Source of the DNA: an uncultured Bifidobacteriaceae bacterium
GTDB lineage: Bacteria; Actinomycetota; Actinomycetes; Actinomycetales; Bifidobacteriaceae
Length of the DNA stretch: 64,000 nucleotides
Reading direction: 5' to 3'
NCBI GenBank assembly: GCA_946891915.1
Contig: CAMPNN010000001.1
Location: 62,001 to 126,000 of the forward strand
Positions 27,475-36,736 of the stretch are shown piece by piece; position 1 is the stretch's first letter, and each line of letters opens with the position of its first letter. A program made the translations under genes and the position numbers. The notes beneath the pieces are model-generated. The model had not been told where the DNA came from and searched no databases. It saw only the letters and a list, made by a program, of their open reading frames with translations.

Positions 27475-29595
27475 GTGTCGACTTTGCTATCAAGTACAAT
27501 TGATAACATGCTCCGAGAATTTTCTGTAGAAGTTATTCACCCAACTCAAAACGGTGATACCATTTATTCGCTCCTTGCTAATCGTGCTATGCGTGACCCT
27601 CAGGGAGTTGTTGCGCAGTGGCAAGATGATGACACTCGCCAATGGCATGATGTTACTTCTTCCGAAATGCTTAGTAAAGTCCGCTCCGTAGCTCGTGGAT
27701 TGATCGCCCTTGGTGTTCAGCATGGGTCGAAAGTTGTTATTTACTCTGCTACCTGCTACGAGTGGGGTGTTGTTGATTTTGCGTGTGCTTGCATTGGTGC
27801 GGTTACTATTCCTATTTACGAAACCGATTCTGCTTTGCAAGCGGCGGAAATTATTGACGAAGTCAAGCCGGTTATAGCTTTTGCTGGTGACGATGCTCAT
27901 GCGCAGTGCTTAGAGCGTGTTCGTCAGGATCATAAGCGCATTACTTTGAAAACTGTTTTTAATTTCAAAGCTGGAGGCTTGGAAGCAGTTATTGATTTTG
28001 GCAAGTCGATTAGTGATGACGAGCTAAATGAGTTTGTTTCAGCCGTTAAAGCTGATGATTTGGCCACAATTGTTTACACTTCTGGTTCTACAGGAAGGCC
28101 AAAGGGAGCTATGCTTTCGAACCGTAACTTTACGCATATTGTTTTTGCGGGTTACGATGTTCTTAGTGATATGCTTTGTAAGCCGAATCGTTTGCTTCTA
28201 TTCCTGCCTTTGGCACATTGCTTTGCGCGCTACATTCAGTATGTTGCTATCGGTGCGCACGGTGTTATTGGCTATGTTCCTAACGCTAAGCATTTATTAG
28301 CAGACTTGCGTAGTTTTAAGCCTACCTATTTGCTTGGTGTTCCACGAGTTTTTGAGAAGGTTTATAATGCTGCTTCTCAAAAAGCTGGTGCTGGTATTCG
28401 CGGACGCATTTTTGCTAAAGCTGTTCAGCATTTCATTCAGTGGTCGCGTGACAATGTTGAAGGCAAAGCTCATTCTCTTGCTGCTCGCATAAATCATGCT
28501 TTGTATATGAAAACTGTTGGTTCTTCTATTCGTTCAGCTTTGGGACCGAATCTTTCCTGGCTTGCGTGTGGAGGAGCGCCGATTAATGCTGATTTAGCTC
28601 ACTTCTTTAACGGTTTAGACGGTATTACGTTTATTCAGGGTTATGGAATGACTGAAACCGCGGCTCCGTGTGTTGTTAATTTTGAGCATGCTAATCAAGT
28701 AGGTTCAGTTGGTCGTCCTGGTCCTGGAATCACTATTCGTCTTGCTGACGATAACGAAGTTCTTATTAAGGGACCTAATGTTTTTATGGGCTACTATAAC
28801 AAGCCTGAGCTTACAGCTGAAGTTATTGATGAAGATGGTTGGTTGCATTCCGGCGATCTTGGTGAAATTGATGATGAAGGTTTCCTTTCCATTACTGGTC
28901 GTAAGAAGGATATTATTATTACCGCTGGTGGAAAGAACATTAGTCCTGCTCCTATGGAAAGCATTATTGCGCAATGCCCACTAGTTTCTCACGCTGTAGT
29001 TGTTGGTGATGGTAAGCCGTTTGTTTCTGCTTTAATTGAGCTTGAGCCAGATATGGTTCGTTCTTGGCTTAAAAACAAGGGTATGGATGTTGATCTTCCG
29101 CTTAGCGAAATTGCAGAAAATGATGCTGTTCGTTCTGTAATTCAGCAATTTATTGATCAGGCAAATAGTACTGTTTCTCGCGCTGAGTCTGTACGTAAAT
29201 TTGTTATTTTGCAAGATGAGTTTACTCAAGATGCCGGTACTTTGACTCCAAGTATGAAGATTGTGCGTCCTAAGATTCTTGCTAAATATGCGGATATTAT
29301 TGAAACGCAGCTGTATGCTCCTAAGCCAAATGTGCGTCCTTTGCCGGCAACGGTTAAGATTCTCGATAAAACCACTGAAACGGTTAAGCAAGCTCAAGAA
29401 ACAGTTAAGCAAGCTCAAGAAGCGGTAACGCCAAGAGTTCGTCAAGCCATTAATCAAGCTGCAACTCATTTGAAGCATTTTAGCGAAGAAACATCTTATG
29501 ATTCTTCAGATTCCGCCGATGCTGTTCATCATAAACACAATGAGAATGATGAACATGAGCCTAATGCTTACGAAGAGCGTAGTAGCAACAACTAG
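27475..29595 (+). CDS. fadD: Long-chain fatty acid-CoA ligase (FadD15-like)
   Basis: Activates fatty acids to acyl-CoA through an acyl-adenylate. The 706-residue protein has the AMP-binding P-loop TIVYTSGSTGRPKGAM (about 198-213), the GYGMTETAAP motif near 390, GWLHSGDLGEIDDEGFLSITGRKKD near 460, and the catalytic GGKNISP lysine region. After residue 630 comes a family-atypical tail: a heptad-like TVKQAQE/TVKQAQE stretch, probably amphipathic helix, and an Asp/Ser/His/Asn-rich end. The start is a GTG or the ATG 11 codons later; a TATTAA hexamer favours the GTG. It is single, followed by deformylase 73 bp downstream. Confidence 0.88.
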   Translation: MSTLLSSTIDNMLREFSVEVIHPTQNGDTIYSLLANRAMRDPQGVVAQWQDDDTRQWHDVTSSEMLSKVRSVARGLIALGVQHGSKVVIYSATCYEWGVVDFACACIGAVTIPIYETDSALQAAEIIDEVKPVIAFAGDDAHAQCLERVRQDHKRITLKTVFNFKAGGLEAVIDFGKSISDDELNEFVSAVKADDLATIVYTSGSTGRPKGAMLSNRNFTHIVFAGYDVLSDMLCKPNRLLLFLPLAHCFARYIQYVAIGAHGVIGYVPNAKHLLADLRSFKPTYLLGVPRVFEKVYNAASQKAGAGIRGRIFAKAVQHFIQWSRDNVEGKAHSLAARINHALYMKTVGSSIRSALGPNLSWLACGGAPINADLAHFFNGLDGITFIQGYGMTETAAPCVVNFEHANQVGSVGRPGPGITIRLADDNEVLIKGPNVFMGYYNKPELTAEVIDEDGWLHSGDLGEIDDEGFLSITGRKKDIIITAGGKNISPAPMESIIAQCPLVSHAVVVGDGKPFVSALIELEPDMVRSWLKNKGMDVDLPLSEIAENDAVRSVIQQFIDQANSTVSRAESVRKFVILQDEFTQDAGTLTPSMKIVRPKILAKYADIIETQLYAPKPNVRPLPATVKILDKTTETVKQAQETVKQAQEAVTPRVRQAINQAATHLKHFSEETSYDSSDSADAVHHKHNENDEHEPNAYEERSSNN

Positions 29596-29668
29596 AATAA
29601 AACTTACTAGTGTTTAATCTGTGATTATTCTTAGTAGTTGTACTATTTGTTTGAATAAGGAGTTTTGA

Positions 29669-30157
29669 GTGGCTATTAGAAGAATCCGTGTTGTTCCGGA
29701 TCCTGTATTGCGCACGCCTTGTGACGAAATACGCGAAATTAGTCCGGCAGTTAAGCGTTTAGTTGAGGATTTGCTGGAAACAGTAAACGATCCGGGTCGT
29801 GCAGGGTTGTCAGCTAATCAAATTGGCGTGAGCTTAAGGGCTTTTTCGTACAATATTGACGGACGCATAGGCTATATTCTCAATCCTGTGCTTGAAGAGC
29901 TTAGTGGAGAACAGTACGATGACGAAGGATGCCTTTCGGTTCCAGGATTATGGTACAAAACTCGCAGAGCTAATTATGCGCGTGCGCGAGGTATTGATTT
30001 AGACGGCAAAACCGTTGTGCTTGAAGGTGAGGGTCTTATGGCCCGCATGTTGCAGCATGAGTGTGATCATTTAGATGGCCACATTTATTTGGATCGTCTT
30101 GAGAAAGATGTTCGTCGTCAAGCCTTGCGCGAGCTTCGTAATAATATGAACAACTAG
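29669..30157 (+). CDS. def: Peptide deformylase
   Basis: Removes the formyl group from the N-terminal methionine of new proteins. All three metal/catalytic motifs are present in 162 residues: [11 protein letters not shown] (motif 1, in the divergent AGLSANQ form in place of GLAAPQ), EGCLSVP (motif 2, with the cysteine ligand) and HECDHLDG (motif 3, two histidine ligands and the catalytic glutamate). AAGGAG precedes the GTG start. It stands alone between fadD and the rpsB operon and ends at a rho-independent terminator. Confidence 0.94.
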   Translation: MAIRRIRVVPDPVLRTPCDEIREISPAVKRLVEDLLETVNDPGRAGLSANQIGVSLRAFSYNIDGRIGYILNPVLEELSGEQYDDEGCLSVPGLWYKTRRANYARARGIDLDGKTVVLEGEGLMARMLQHECDHLDGHIYLDRLEKDVRRQALRELRNNMNN

Positions 30158-30206
30158 TTTTTATCGGTTAGGTTATTTAGATTAGTTAGATTATTTGCGA
30201 AAAACG

Positions 30207-30251
30207 TCGGTACTTTTTGTTGCTTGTAAAGCTTAAAAAGTACCGATTTTT
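30207..30251 (+). terminator. Terminator after def
   Basis: TCGGTACTTTTT pairs perfectly with AAAAAGTACCGA over 12 bp, followed by TTTTT. Confidence 0.85.
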
Positions 30252-30267
30252 AGTATTTAGTATCTGT

Positions 30268-30273
30268 TATAAT
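30268..30273 (+). promoter_or_regulatory. rpsB promoter -10 element
   Basis: A consensus TATAAT about 200 bp before rpsB; the -35 region is not convincing. Use of it would give a leader of roughly 195 bases. Confidence 0.5.
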
Positions 30274-30383
30274 CTAGCTTCGTGCGTCCCTTTTGAGCAT
30301 GATTATTGTCGCGTTATATGATTGCTCGCTTTTTTATTGTCTACAATGATGCACAAATACGCGCCATGTACGCGTCCGTTCGT

Positions 30384-30466
30384 GTCGGTCGGCTTGATTT
30401 TAGACGTATGTCTTAAGCCAAGTTGCATGCGAGCAGACATGGCCAGGCAAGAACCGACAAGAAAGG
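30384..30466 (+). promoter_or_regulatory. Probable S2 leader RNA structure
   Basis: TGTCGGT (30384-30390) pairs with ACCGACA (30453-30459) to close a domain that contains the hairpin GGCTT...AGAC-GTAT-GTCT-AAGCC (30391-30419) and CATG repeats. The closing stem ends next to the GAAAGG ribosome-binding site. The design is that of autoregulated ribosomal-protein leaders; S2 binding is inferred. Confidence 0.5.
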
Positions 30467-30475
30467 TATATTGAT

Positions 30476-31294
30476 ATGGCACAGATTACCATGAGTGAAA
30501 TGCTGAAGGCTGGTTTGCACTTCGGCCATCAGACTCGTCGCTGGAATCCAAAGATGAAGCAATTTATTCTTACCCAGCGCAATGGTATTCATATCATCAA
30601 TTTGTTCAAGTCTCTCGACATGATCGACAAGGCTTATGACTTCATTAAGCAGACTGTTGCTCACAACGGCACCGTGCTTTTCGTTGGTACTAAGAAGCAG
30701 GCTCAGGAAGCTGTACAGAATCAAGCTACTCGCGTGAACATGCCTTACGTGTGCGAGCGCTGGCTTGGTGGTATGTTGACTAACTTCCAGACTGTTTCCA
30801 CTCGCGTTAAGCGCCTCAAGGAACTTGAGGAAATGGACTTTAGTGATGTTCGTGGCTCCGGCTTGACCAAGAAGGAACTTTTGCTTCTTGAGCGCGAGAA
30901 GGATAAGCTTTCAAAGCAGCTCGGTGGTATCCGCAACATGAACCGCACTCCTTCTGCAATGTTCGTTGTTGATATCAACAAGGAAGCTTTGGCTGTTGAA
31001 GAAGCTCACAAGCTTGGTATTCCAGTTGTGGCAATCGTTGACACCAACACTGATCCTGAAGCTGTTGAGTATCCAATCCCAGCTAACGACGACGCAATTC
31101 GCGGCGTTGAATTGTTGACCAGCCTTATGGCCGACGCTGTAGCTGAAGGTTTGCTCGAACATGCTGGTAAGGGCGCTAAGTCTGAAGGTGCTGACGCTCA
31201 GCCAATGGCAGCTTGGGAAAAGGAATTGCTCACCAAGGAAGGCGAAGCTGAAGCTAAGCCTGCTGAGGAAGAAAAGACTGAGGCAGAAGCCTAG
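30476..31294 (+). CDS. rpsB: 30S ribosomal protein S2
   Basis: A structural protein of the small ribosomal subunit, 272 residues. The N-terminus [22 protein letters not shown], the [12 protein letters not shown] segment, [13 protein letters not shown] and the [12 protein letters not shown] region are diagnostic. The last 40 residues form an Ala/Glu/Lys-rich tail beyond the conserved fold, as often seen in actinobacteria. GAAAGG precedes the ATG. tsf follows after a partial terminator, the standard rpsB-tsf arrangement. Confidence 0.98.
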   Translation: MAQITMSEMLKAGLHFGHQTRRWNPKMKQFILTQRNGIHIINLFKSLDMIDKAYDFIKQTVAHNGTVLFVGTKKQAQEAVQNQATRVNMPYVCERWLGGMLTNFQTVSTRVKRLKELEEMDFSDVRGSGLTKKELLLLEREKDKLSKQLGGIRNMNRTPSAMFVVDINKEALAVEEAHKLGIPVVAIVDTNTDPEAVEYPIPANDDAIRGVELLTSLMADAVAEGLLEHAGKGAKSEGADAQPMAAWEKELLTKEGEAEAKPAEEEKTEAEA

Positions 31295-31325
31295 TTAAGC
31301 AATTTTGCAACCAGACTCTTAAAAT

Positions 31326-31372
31326 AAAGCTGCAAATCACGTAGCGTGTAACACCAGTGTTTTGCAGCTTTT
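31326..31372 (+). terminator. Attenuating hairpin between rpsB and tsf
   Basis: AAAGCTGCAAA (31326-31336) pairs with TTTGCAGCTTT (31361-31371), with a small CACG-TAG-CGTG hairpin inside the loop. With the short U-tract it probably terminates some transcripts and lowers tsf relative to rpsB. Confidence 0.6.
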
Positions 31373-31401
31373 AAGAATCATTTTGATACGAGGAGAACAA
31401 A

Positions 31402-32253
31402 ATGGCAGCAATTACTGCAGCGTTGATTAAGCAGGTGCGTGAAGAAACTGGCGCCGGCATGATGGACGTTAAAAAAGCTCTTACTGAAGCTGAAGGCGAC
31501 GTTGCCCGCGCTAAGGAAATCATCCGCGCTAAGGGTATTCAGGCAGCTGGCAAGCGTGAAGGTCGCAAGGCTCAGGAAGGCACCATCGCTTATAAGGTTG
31601 TTAAGTCTGCTGAAGGCGAAACTGGTTATGCAGTTGAGTTGAATTCCGAAACTGACTTCGTGGCAAAGACCCCTAAGTTCGTGGAATTCTCCAACACTGT
31701 TCTTGGCCATGCTGTTGAAGCTTCCGCTTCTACTGCTGAAGAAGTACTTGCAGCACCAGCTGATGGCGCAACTGTTAAGGAATCGGTCGAAGAAGCAGCA
31801 GCTTTGTTCGGTGAGCACGTCAAGGTTGGCCAGGTTGCTAAGGTAAGCGGTCCACACGTTGAGATTTATGCTCACAAGAAGTCCGTGGAATTGCCTCCAA
31901 GCATTGTTTCCATGATTGCTACTGACGAAGCTGGCGCAAAGGTCGCTCACGAAGCAGCTTTGCAGATTTCCGCTATGGGTGCTCAGTGGCTTCGTCGCGA
32001 AGATGTTCCAGAAGAAGTTTTGGAATCTGAGCGTCGCGTTGCTACAGAGAAATCCTTGGCTGAAGGCAAGCCAGAGAAGATTGTTCCAAAGATTGTTGAA
32101 GGCCGCATGAACGCCTTCTTCAAGGAGACTGTGCTTCTCGAACAGGCTTACGTTAAGGATCCATCCAAGAGCGTTGGTGACTTGTTTAAGGAAGTTGGCG
32201 GCACCGCTTTGGCTTTCGCTCGTCTTGAGGTTGGCAAGGGCGCTGCTGAGTAA
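31402..32253 (+). CDS. tsf: Translation elongation factor Ts
   Basis: Exchanges GDP for GTP on EF-Tu. The 283-residue protein starts with the UBA-like domain (AALIKQVREETGAGMMDVKKAL, residues 4-25) and the motif 2 RAKGIQAAGKREGR, followed by the core with ELNSETDFVAK, the EF-Tu contact loop, near residue 80. The dimerisation-type C-terminal half ends in GDLFKEVGGTALAFARLEVG. AGGAG precedes the ATG at normal distance. Two hairpins follow the stop. Confidence 0.98.
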   Translation: MAAITAALIKQVREETGAGMMDVKKALTEAEGDVARAKEIIRAKGIQAAGKREGRKAQEGTIAYKVVKSAEGETGYAVELNSETDFVAKTPKFVEFSNTVLGHAVEASASTAEEVLAAPADGATVKESVEEAAALFGEHVKVGQVAKVSGPHVEIYAHKKSVELPPSIVSMIATDEAGAKVAHEAALQISAMGAQWLRREDVPEEVLESERRVATEKSLAEGKPEKIVPKIVEGRMNAFFKETVLLEQAYVKDPSKSVGDLFKEVGGTALAFARLEVGKGAAE

Positions 32254-32265
32254 GCATTGCTTATT

Positions 32266-32333
32266 GTAAGAATCAAAATTGATTCTTACTTAAACCAATG
32301 GGTTGTGTGCTTTTTGCGCACAACCCATTTTTT
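32266..32333 (+). terminator. Two-hairpin terminator after tsf
   Basis: GTAAGAATC/GATTCTTAC (32266-32289) is followed by a stronger hairpin AATGGGTTGTG...CAACCCATT (32297-32328) and a T run. Confidence 0.85.
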
Positions 32334-32432
32334 ATGTTTATCTAACGTTTAATGTGCGTTTTGAGTGTCGCGTTTTATAGATAAACTAGCAAAGATATAC
32401 TTGCATTCGCCGTGATGACTGGAGGAATCTGT

Positions 32433-33182
32433 ATGGCTGTTGCACAAGCAGAGGAAGGCAAGTCCCGCAGAGTTTTGTTAAAGCTTTCGGGTGAGGCATT
32501 TGGCGGAGGTGCTGTTGGCATTGACACTCATGTTATTCGCAGAATTGCTGGTGAAATCATGATTGCAGTGCGTGAAGGTGTTCAGGTTGCCATTGTTGTT
32601 GGCGGCGGTAACTTCTTTAGGGGAGCCGAACTTCAGCAGGCTGGTATTGATCGTAGCCGTGGTGACTATATGGGCATGTTGGGTACGGTTATGAATTGCT
32701 TAGCACTTCAAGATTTTTTGGAGCAGGCAGGTCAGGCAACGCGCGTTCAAACTGCTATCACAATGGGTCAGGTTGCAGAGCCTTATATTCCGCTAAAGGC
32801 TATTAGGCATCTTGAGAAGGGTCGTGTGGTTATTTTCGGCGCTGGTGCCGGTATGCCATATTTCTCAACAGACACTGTTTCTATTCAACGTTCTCTGGAA
32901 ATTCATTGTGATGAAGTATTGATGGGCAAGAATGGCGTTGATGGTGTTTACAGTGCAGATCCTCGCAAGGATCCTAATGCTCGTAAATTCTTAACTCTAA
33001 ATTATCATCGCGCTCTTGTTGATGGCTTAGCTGTAATGGATGCTTCTGCGCTTTCTATGGCTCGCGATAACAATCAGAAGATTCGCGTATTTGGTTTGGA
33101 AGGTGAAGGAAACGTAACTCGCGCTCTTGTTGGCGATTCTATTGGTACTTTGGTATCTGACGCTGAACCAACATTTGCATAA
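32433..33182 (+). CDS. pyrH: Uridylate kinase
   Basis: Phosphorylates UMP to UDP, the bacterial hexameric amino-acid-kinase-fold enzyme. The 249-residue protein shows [11 protein letters not shown] near 17, [10 protein letters not shown] near 55, [11 protein letters not shown] near 75, and [17 protein letters not shown] near 165. The frame starts seven codons earlier, but GGAGGA sits just before the ATG at 32433, so I use that. The order rpsB-tsf-pyrH-frr-cdsA is the conserved bacterial arrangement; the terminator before it means it has its own promoter. Confidence 0.96.
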   Translation: MAVAQAEEGKSRRVLLKLSGEAFGGGAVGIDTHVIRRIAGEIMIAVREGVQVAIVVGGGNFFRGAELQQAGIDRSRGDYMGMLGTVMNCLALQDFLEQAGQATRVQTAITMGQVAEPYIPLKAIRHLEKGRVVIFGAGAGMPYFSTDTVSIQRSLEIHCDEVLMGKNGVDGVYSADPRKDPNARKFLTLNYHRALVDGLAVMDASALSMARDNNQKIRVFGLEGEGNVTRALVGDSIGTLVSDAEPTFA

Positions 33183-33309
33183 GTATTTGTGCTGATAATG
33201 CGTTTTGTGCGCAATTGCTGAATAGCAATTTAGTATTTTCGCGTTATGTCATGCTAAGTTTTGTATTAGGTATTTTTGTACGTGTATCTAACACTGTAAA
33301 GGAGAACAA

Positions 33310-33864
33310 ATGTCAGCAATTATTGATCAAGCCAAGGAGCAGATGAATAAGTCCGTGGAAGCCACTAAGGAGAATTTCATGGGCATTCGTACCGGCCGCG
33401 CTAATCCTGCTTTGCTAAACGGCATTATGGTTGATTATTACGGCGCACCGACTCCAATTAAGGCTGTTGCTTCAATCGGTGTTCCAGAGCCTCGCACTCT
33501 TTCTGTGACTCCTTTTGACGCTTCTCAGGCTAATGCTGTTGAGAAAGCTATTCGCGACTCTGACTTAGGCGTGAGCCCTAATCGTGACGGTAATGTTATT
33601 CGTGTAACAATGCCGGAACTTACAGAGGAACGTCGTAAGGAATACGTCAAGCTTGCTAAGAACAAGGCTGAAGAAGGCAAGGTGGCTGTGCGAAATATTC
33701 GTCGTAAAGCCAAGGAAACTATCGACAAGTCCGTTAAAGATGGTGAGCTTGGTGAAGACGAAGGCGATCGTTTGCTTAAGGAACTTGACAAGCTAACTAA
33801 GCAAGTTACTGATTCTTTGGATGTTTTACTTGACGGTAAGCAAAAAGAAATTATGGAAGTTTGA
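33310..33864 (+). CDS. frr: Ribosome recycling factor
   Basis: Splits post-termination ribosomes together with EF-G. The 184-residue, two-domain protein has the diagnostic MNKSVEATKENFMGIRTGRA near the N-terminus, NPALLNGIMVDYYG, and PELTEERRKEYVKLAKNKAEEGKVAVRNIRR in the long helical bundle, and it ends in the usual Lys/Glu helix. AAAGGAG precedes the ATG. cdsA follows directly. Confidence 0.97.
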   Translation: MSAIIDQAKEQMNKSVEATKENFMGIRTGRANPALLNGIMVDYYGAPTPIKAVASIGVPEPRTLSVTPFDASQANAVEKAIRDSDLGVSPNRDGNVIRVTMPELTEERRKEYVKLAKNKAEEGKVAVRNIRRKAKETIDKSVKDGELGEDEGDRLLKELDKLTKQVTDSLDVLLDGKQKEIMEV

Positions 33865-33896
33865 GGTTTTATAGTTTCAATCTGAATGGGTGTCGT

Positions 33897-34922
33897 ATGA
33901 ATAAAGAAGAACAGCATGATTTTGCCAATGAAGCCAATAAATCGAGTGCTGAGCACACTGTGAATGAATCCAATTCGTCTACTGGTGTGGCAAGCTCTAA
34001 CGGCACCCATGAAACTTTAATAGATATTAATCGCAGAACCGGCCGTAATATGCCTCAGGCTATTGCAACTGCCGCAGTTCTTGTTGTGGCCATTATTGCA
34101 TGTTTGCTTATTAGCATAGATGTTTTTGTGGTTCTTATGGCTGCTTTTATGGTTCTTGCGCTTTGGGAGCTTCATGTTGATTTTGCAACTATCGGGTTGC
34201 ACATTCCGTTTGTTACGTTGTCTTTATGCTCGCTAATTACTATTTTTGCAACTTATTATGCAAAATGGCATGCTGTAGCTATGGCTAGTGGTATTACAGC
34301 ATCGCTGCTACTCACGTTGATTTGTGCAACATTAAGCAATACTGTTTCTGCTAGAACCATGCAAGCTGTTGAAAAGAAACTTCAAGGTTCTACACACGCT
34401 TCGCACGAGCACACTTTATTTACGAATATGTCTGTTTCACTATTCGTAGTTTTGTATATTCCACTGTTGGCTTCTTGTATTGTTCTTGCTTTAACTAATA
34501 CGCGTTATGCTGTTGCTCATGCTATGCTACTAGTATTCTTGCCTGCTTTAAGCGATACTGGTGGTTTATTTGCTGGTGCTTGGTTTGGTAAGCATAAGCT
34601 TTCTCCGCGTATCTCACCTAAAAAGTCTATTGAAGGCTTAGTTGGTTCCATGCTTTTTGCAATTATTGGTGCGTATGCGATTATTGCAGGTTTTTATGGA
34701 TCTTCATGGCTTAATTTCTGGTGGATGCCGCTTATTATGGGTATTGCTTCTGGAATAGTTGGTACCTTTGGAGATTTGTGTGCTTCTATGTTGAAGCGCG
34801 ATATTGGTATTAAAGATATGGGTCATTTGCTTAAAGGTCATGGCGGTGTTCTTGACCGCGTAGATTCCATTTTGCTTTGTGGTCCTGTGCTACTTGTTCT
34901 TTTGCATCTCGCTAATTTTTAA
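33897..34922 (+). CDS. cdsA: Phosphatidate cytidylyltransferase
   Basis: Makes CDP-diacylglycerol from phosphatidic acid and CTP, the precursor of all phospholipids. The 341-residue protein has a hydrophilic N-terminal region of about 60 residues followed by about eight membrane helices and the C-terminal CDS signature (LKRDIGIKDMGHLLKGHGG then LDRVDS). The frame stays open upstream to a TTG overlapping the frr stop by four bases; I use the ATG at 33897, but translational coupling from the TTG is possible because neither site has a good Shine-Dalgarno. pgsA, which uses its product, is encoded at 36.7 kb. Confidence 0.92.
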   Translation: MNKEEQHDFANEANKSSAEHTVNESNSSTGVASSNGTHETLIDINRRTGRNMPQAIATAAVLVVAIIACLLISIDVFVVLMAAFMVLALWELHVDFATIGLHIPFVTLSLCSLITIFATYYAKWHAVAMASGITASLLLTLICATLSNTVSARTMQAVEKKLQGSTHASHEHTLFTNMSVSLFVVLYIPLLASCIVLALTNTRYAVAHAMLLVFLPALSDTGGLFAGAWFGKHKLSPRISPKKSIEGLVGSMLFAIIGAYAIIAGFYGSSWLNFWWMPLIMGIASGIVGTFGDLCASMLKRDIGIKDMGHLLKGHGGVLDRVDSILLCGPVLLVLLHLANF

Positions 34923-34944
34923 TCTAGCAATCGTGGGCTTCGAC

Positions 34945-34950
34945 TAATAT
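34945..34950 (+). promoter_or_regulatory. -10 hexamer for a leaderless lgt mRNA
   Basis: TAATAT is followed by exactly seven bases and then the lgt ATG; there is no Shine-Dalgarno. Confidence 0.45.
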
Positions 34951-34957
34951 CGACGCC

Positions 34958-35896
34958 ATGACAGTCTGTTATATTCCTTCGCCAAGTATTTCTCAATTTT
35001 CACTTGGTCCTATCAATATAAGGTTTTATGCGCTTTCGATTCTTGCTGGAATTTTGATTGCAATGTACATTACTACTCGCCGTTGGAAGCGAGTAGGTGG
35101 TGATTTTAACCAAATTCTTGATTTAGTTCTTGTTAGTCTTCCGGCTGGTATTGTCGGTGCTCGCTTGTATCACGTCATAACTACTCCTGAAAAGTTTTTT
35201 GGTTCGCAGGGTGATTTTTTTGAAATTTTCAGAATTTGGAATGGCGGATTAGGTATTTGGGGTGGGATATTTTTAGGTGCGCTGGCTGCGTGTGCGTTTT
35301 GTAAGTATCGTAAATATCCTGTTGGCCTTTTGGCTGATTCTGCAGCTCCAGCGGTTCTTATTGCTCAAGGTGTTGGTAGGCTTGGAAACTGGTTTAATCA
35401 GGAACTTTATGGCGCTCCAACAACTTTGCCTTGGGGTTTGAAACTAAATTATGCTGCAACTCAAGCAATTGGCCATTCTGAACGTTGCTACGATGGGTTG
35501 ACTTGTCCTGCGGGAACATTGTTCCACCCAACATTCTTGTATGAGATGATTTGGAATTTTGTTGGTGCTGCATTGCTGATTTGCTTTGGCAAAGTTCTTT
35601 ATAAGAAGTTAAAAGCTGGCTCTTTGTTTGCGTTGTATGTTATGTGGTATACGGCTGGGCGAGTTTGGATTGAAGCGTTACGCATAGATTTTTCGCACGT
35701 TTTTTTGGGTGTTCGCATTAACGTATGGGTTTCTATTATTGTGTTTATTGTGGGAGCGGTATGTTTTGCGATTTTGCAGCGCAGTAATAGTACGCGCGAA
35801 TCTCTTAATAATCGTCTTATTGACATAACTTCTGATGAGCGCGAGCGTGAAGCACAAAATATTTCTAGTAGTAGCAAGTCTACTTCTAAAAATTAG
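34958..35896 (+). CDS. lgt: Prolipoprotein diacylglyceryl transferase
   Basis: Attaches diacylglycerol to the lipobox cysteine of lipoproteins. The 312-residue membrane protein has about seven helices; GARLYHVIT near 70, the signature GRLGNWFNQELYG near 145, and FHPTFLYEMIWN near 190 are present and carry the conserved catalytic and lipid-binding residues. The C-terminal 30 residues are charged and variable. It is followed by rpe. A TAATAT hexamer seven bases upstream suggests a leaderless message. Confidence 0.95.
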   Translation: MTVCYIPSPSISQFSLGPINIRFYALSILAGILIAMYITTRRWKRVGGDFNQILDLVLVSLPAGIVGARLYHVITTPEKFFGSQGDFFEIFRIWNGGLGIWGGIFLGALAACAFCKYRKYPVGLLADSAAPAVLIAQGVGRLGNWFNQELYGAPTTLPWGLKLNYAATQAIGHSERCYDGLTCPAGTLFHPTFLYEMIWNFVGAALLICFGKVLYKKLKAGSLFALYVMWYTAGRVWIEALRIDFSHVFLGVRINVWVSIIVFIVGAVCFAILQRSNSTRESLNNRLIDITSDEREREAQNISSSSKSTSKN

Positions 35897-35939
35897 CTTA
35901 ATATTAAAATTTGCTAGTACTCTAGTCGCTTGCATTTCC

Positions 35940-35945
35940 TAGAAT
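35940..35945 (+). promoter_or_regulatory. -10 hexamer for a leaderless rpe mRNA
   Basis: TAGAAT is followed by exactly seven bases and the ATG at 35953. The alternative in-frame ATG at 35944 lies inside this hexamer. Confidence 0.45.
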
Positions 35946-35952
35946 GGATTTT

Positions 35953-36618
35953 ATGAATATACAAATAGCACCTAGTATTCTTTCCGCAGATTTTTGCAAT
36001 CTTGAGCGCGATCTTGATGCAATTTCAAACGCGGATCTTGTTCACGTTGATGTGATGGATCATCATTTTGTACCTAATTTAACGTTGGGTGAGCCAATTG
36101 TTAAGAGAATTTGCGAAGTAACTAAGCTTCCTGTTGACGTTCACTTAATGATTGAGGATCCTGATCGTTGGGCTCCTGAATACGCTAAGCTTGGAGCTGC
36201 TTCTGTTAGCTTCCATATGGGTGCCACTCATGCTCCTGTGCGTTTGGCGCGTCAACTTCGTGATATGGGCTGCAAAGCTTGTTTTGCTGTGCGCCCTGCA
36301 GAGCCTGTGGAGCCTATTTTTGATATTCTTGACGAATTTGACATGGTTCTTATTATGACTGTTGAGCCAGGTTTTGGTGGTCAAAAGTTCTTAAGTAACC
36401 AAATGAATAAAGTTCGTCGTTTGCGTGATGAAATCACTCGCCGAGGACTTCAAACGCATATTCAGGTCGATGGTGGTGTGAGTCCTTCTACTGCTGCCAC
36501 AGTTGCTGAAGCTGGCGCTGACGTTCTTGTTGCTGGTTCTGCAGTTTATGGTGCTGCAAGTCCAGCTGAGGCGATTGAGGCTATTCGCAATACTGCTCAG
36601 GCTGCTTGGCGCTCATAG
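35953..36618 (+). CDS. rpe: Ribulose-phosphate 3-epimerase
   Basis: Interconverts ribulose 5-phosphate and xylulose 5-phosphate, feeding the phosphoketolase pathway used by this group. A TIM barrel of 221 residues with IAPSILSADF at the start, the metal-binding HVDVMDHHFVPN, VDVHLMIEDP, MTVEPGFGGQKF and the phosphate site VDGGVSPSTA plus VAGSAVYGA. Translation could also begin at the ATG at 35944, but the TAGAAT placed seven bases before 35953 supports the shorter form. It lies between lgt and pgsA and is followed by a hairpin. Confidence 0.95.
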   Translation: MNIQIAPSILSADFCNLERDLDAISNADLVHVDVMDHHFVPNLTLGEPIVKRICEVTKLPVDVHLMIEDPDRWAPEYAKLGAASVSFHMGATHAPVRLARQLRDMGCKACFAVRPAEPVEPIFDILDEFDMVLIMTVEPGFGGQKFLSNQMNKVRRLRDEITRRGLQTHIQVDGGVSPSTAATVAEAGADVLVAGSAVYGAASPAEAIEAIRNTAQAAWRS

Positions 36619-36628
36619 TTTGCATATT

Positions 36629-36663
36629 ATTGGGGGCATATGTGTAGTATGTCCCCAATTTAT
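36629..36663 (+). terminator. Hairpin after rpe
   Basis: ATTGGGGGCATA pairs with TATGTCCCCAAT around a 7-base loop, with one mismatch, followed by a short T-rich stretch. Confidence 0.65.
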
Positions 36664-36736
36664 TAAGTTTGTAGCGTTTTGTAATTTGCGCTCTTTTATT
36701 AAAGCGTGTGAGCGTGTGAAATTAAAGGAATATATT

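Larger units (their letters stand above)
30158..30475. other. Intergenic region: def terminator and rpsB promoter/leader
   Basis: 318 bp without an ORF. It holds the def terminator (30207-30251), a TATAAT at 30268-30273, a second possible -10 (TACAAT, 30342-30347), and a structured leader (30384-30466) directly before the rpsB ribosome-binding site. Confidence 0.7.

Noticed and set aside
36503-36736. Extended N-terminus of PgsA reaching into rpe
   Set aside because: The hydrophobic translation is the other frame of rpe; the CDP-alcohol phosphatidyltransferase begins at the ATG at 36737 with its own Shine-Dalgarno.
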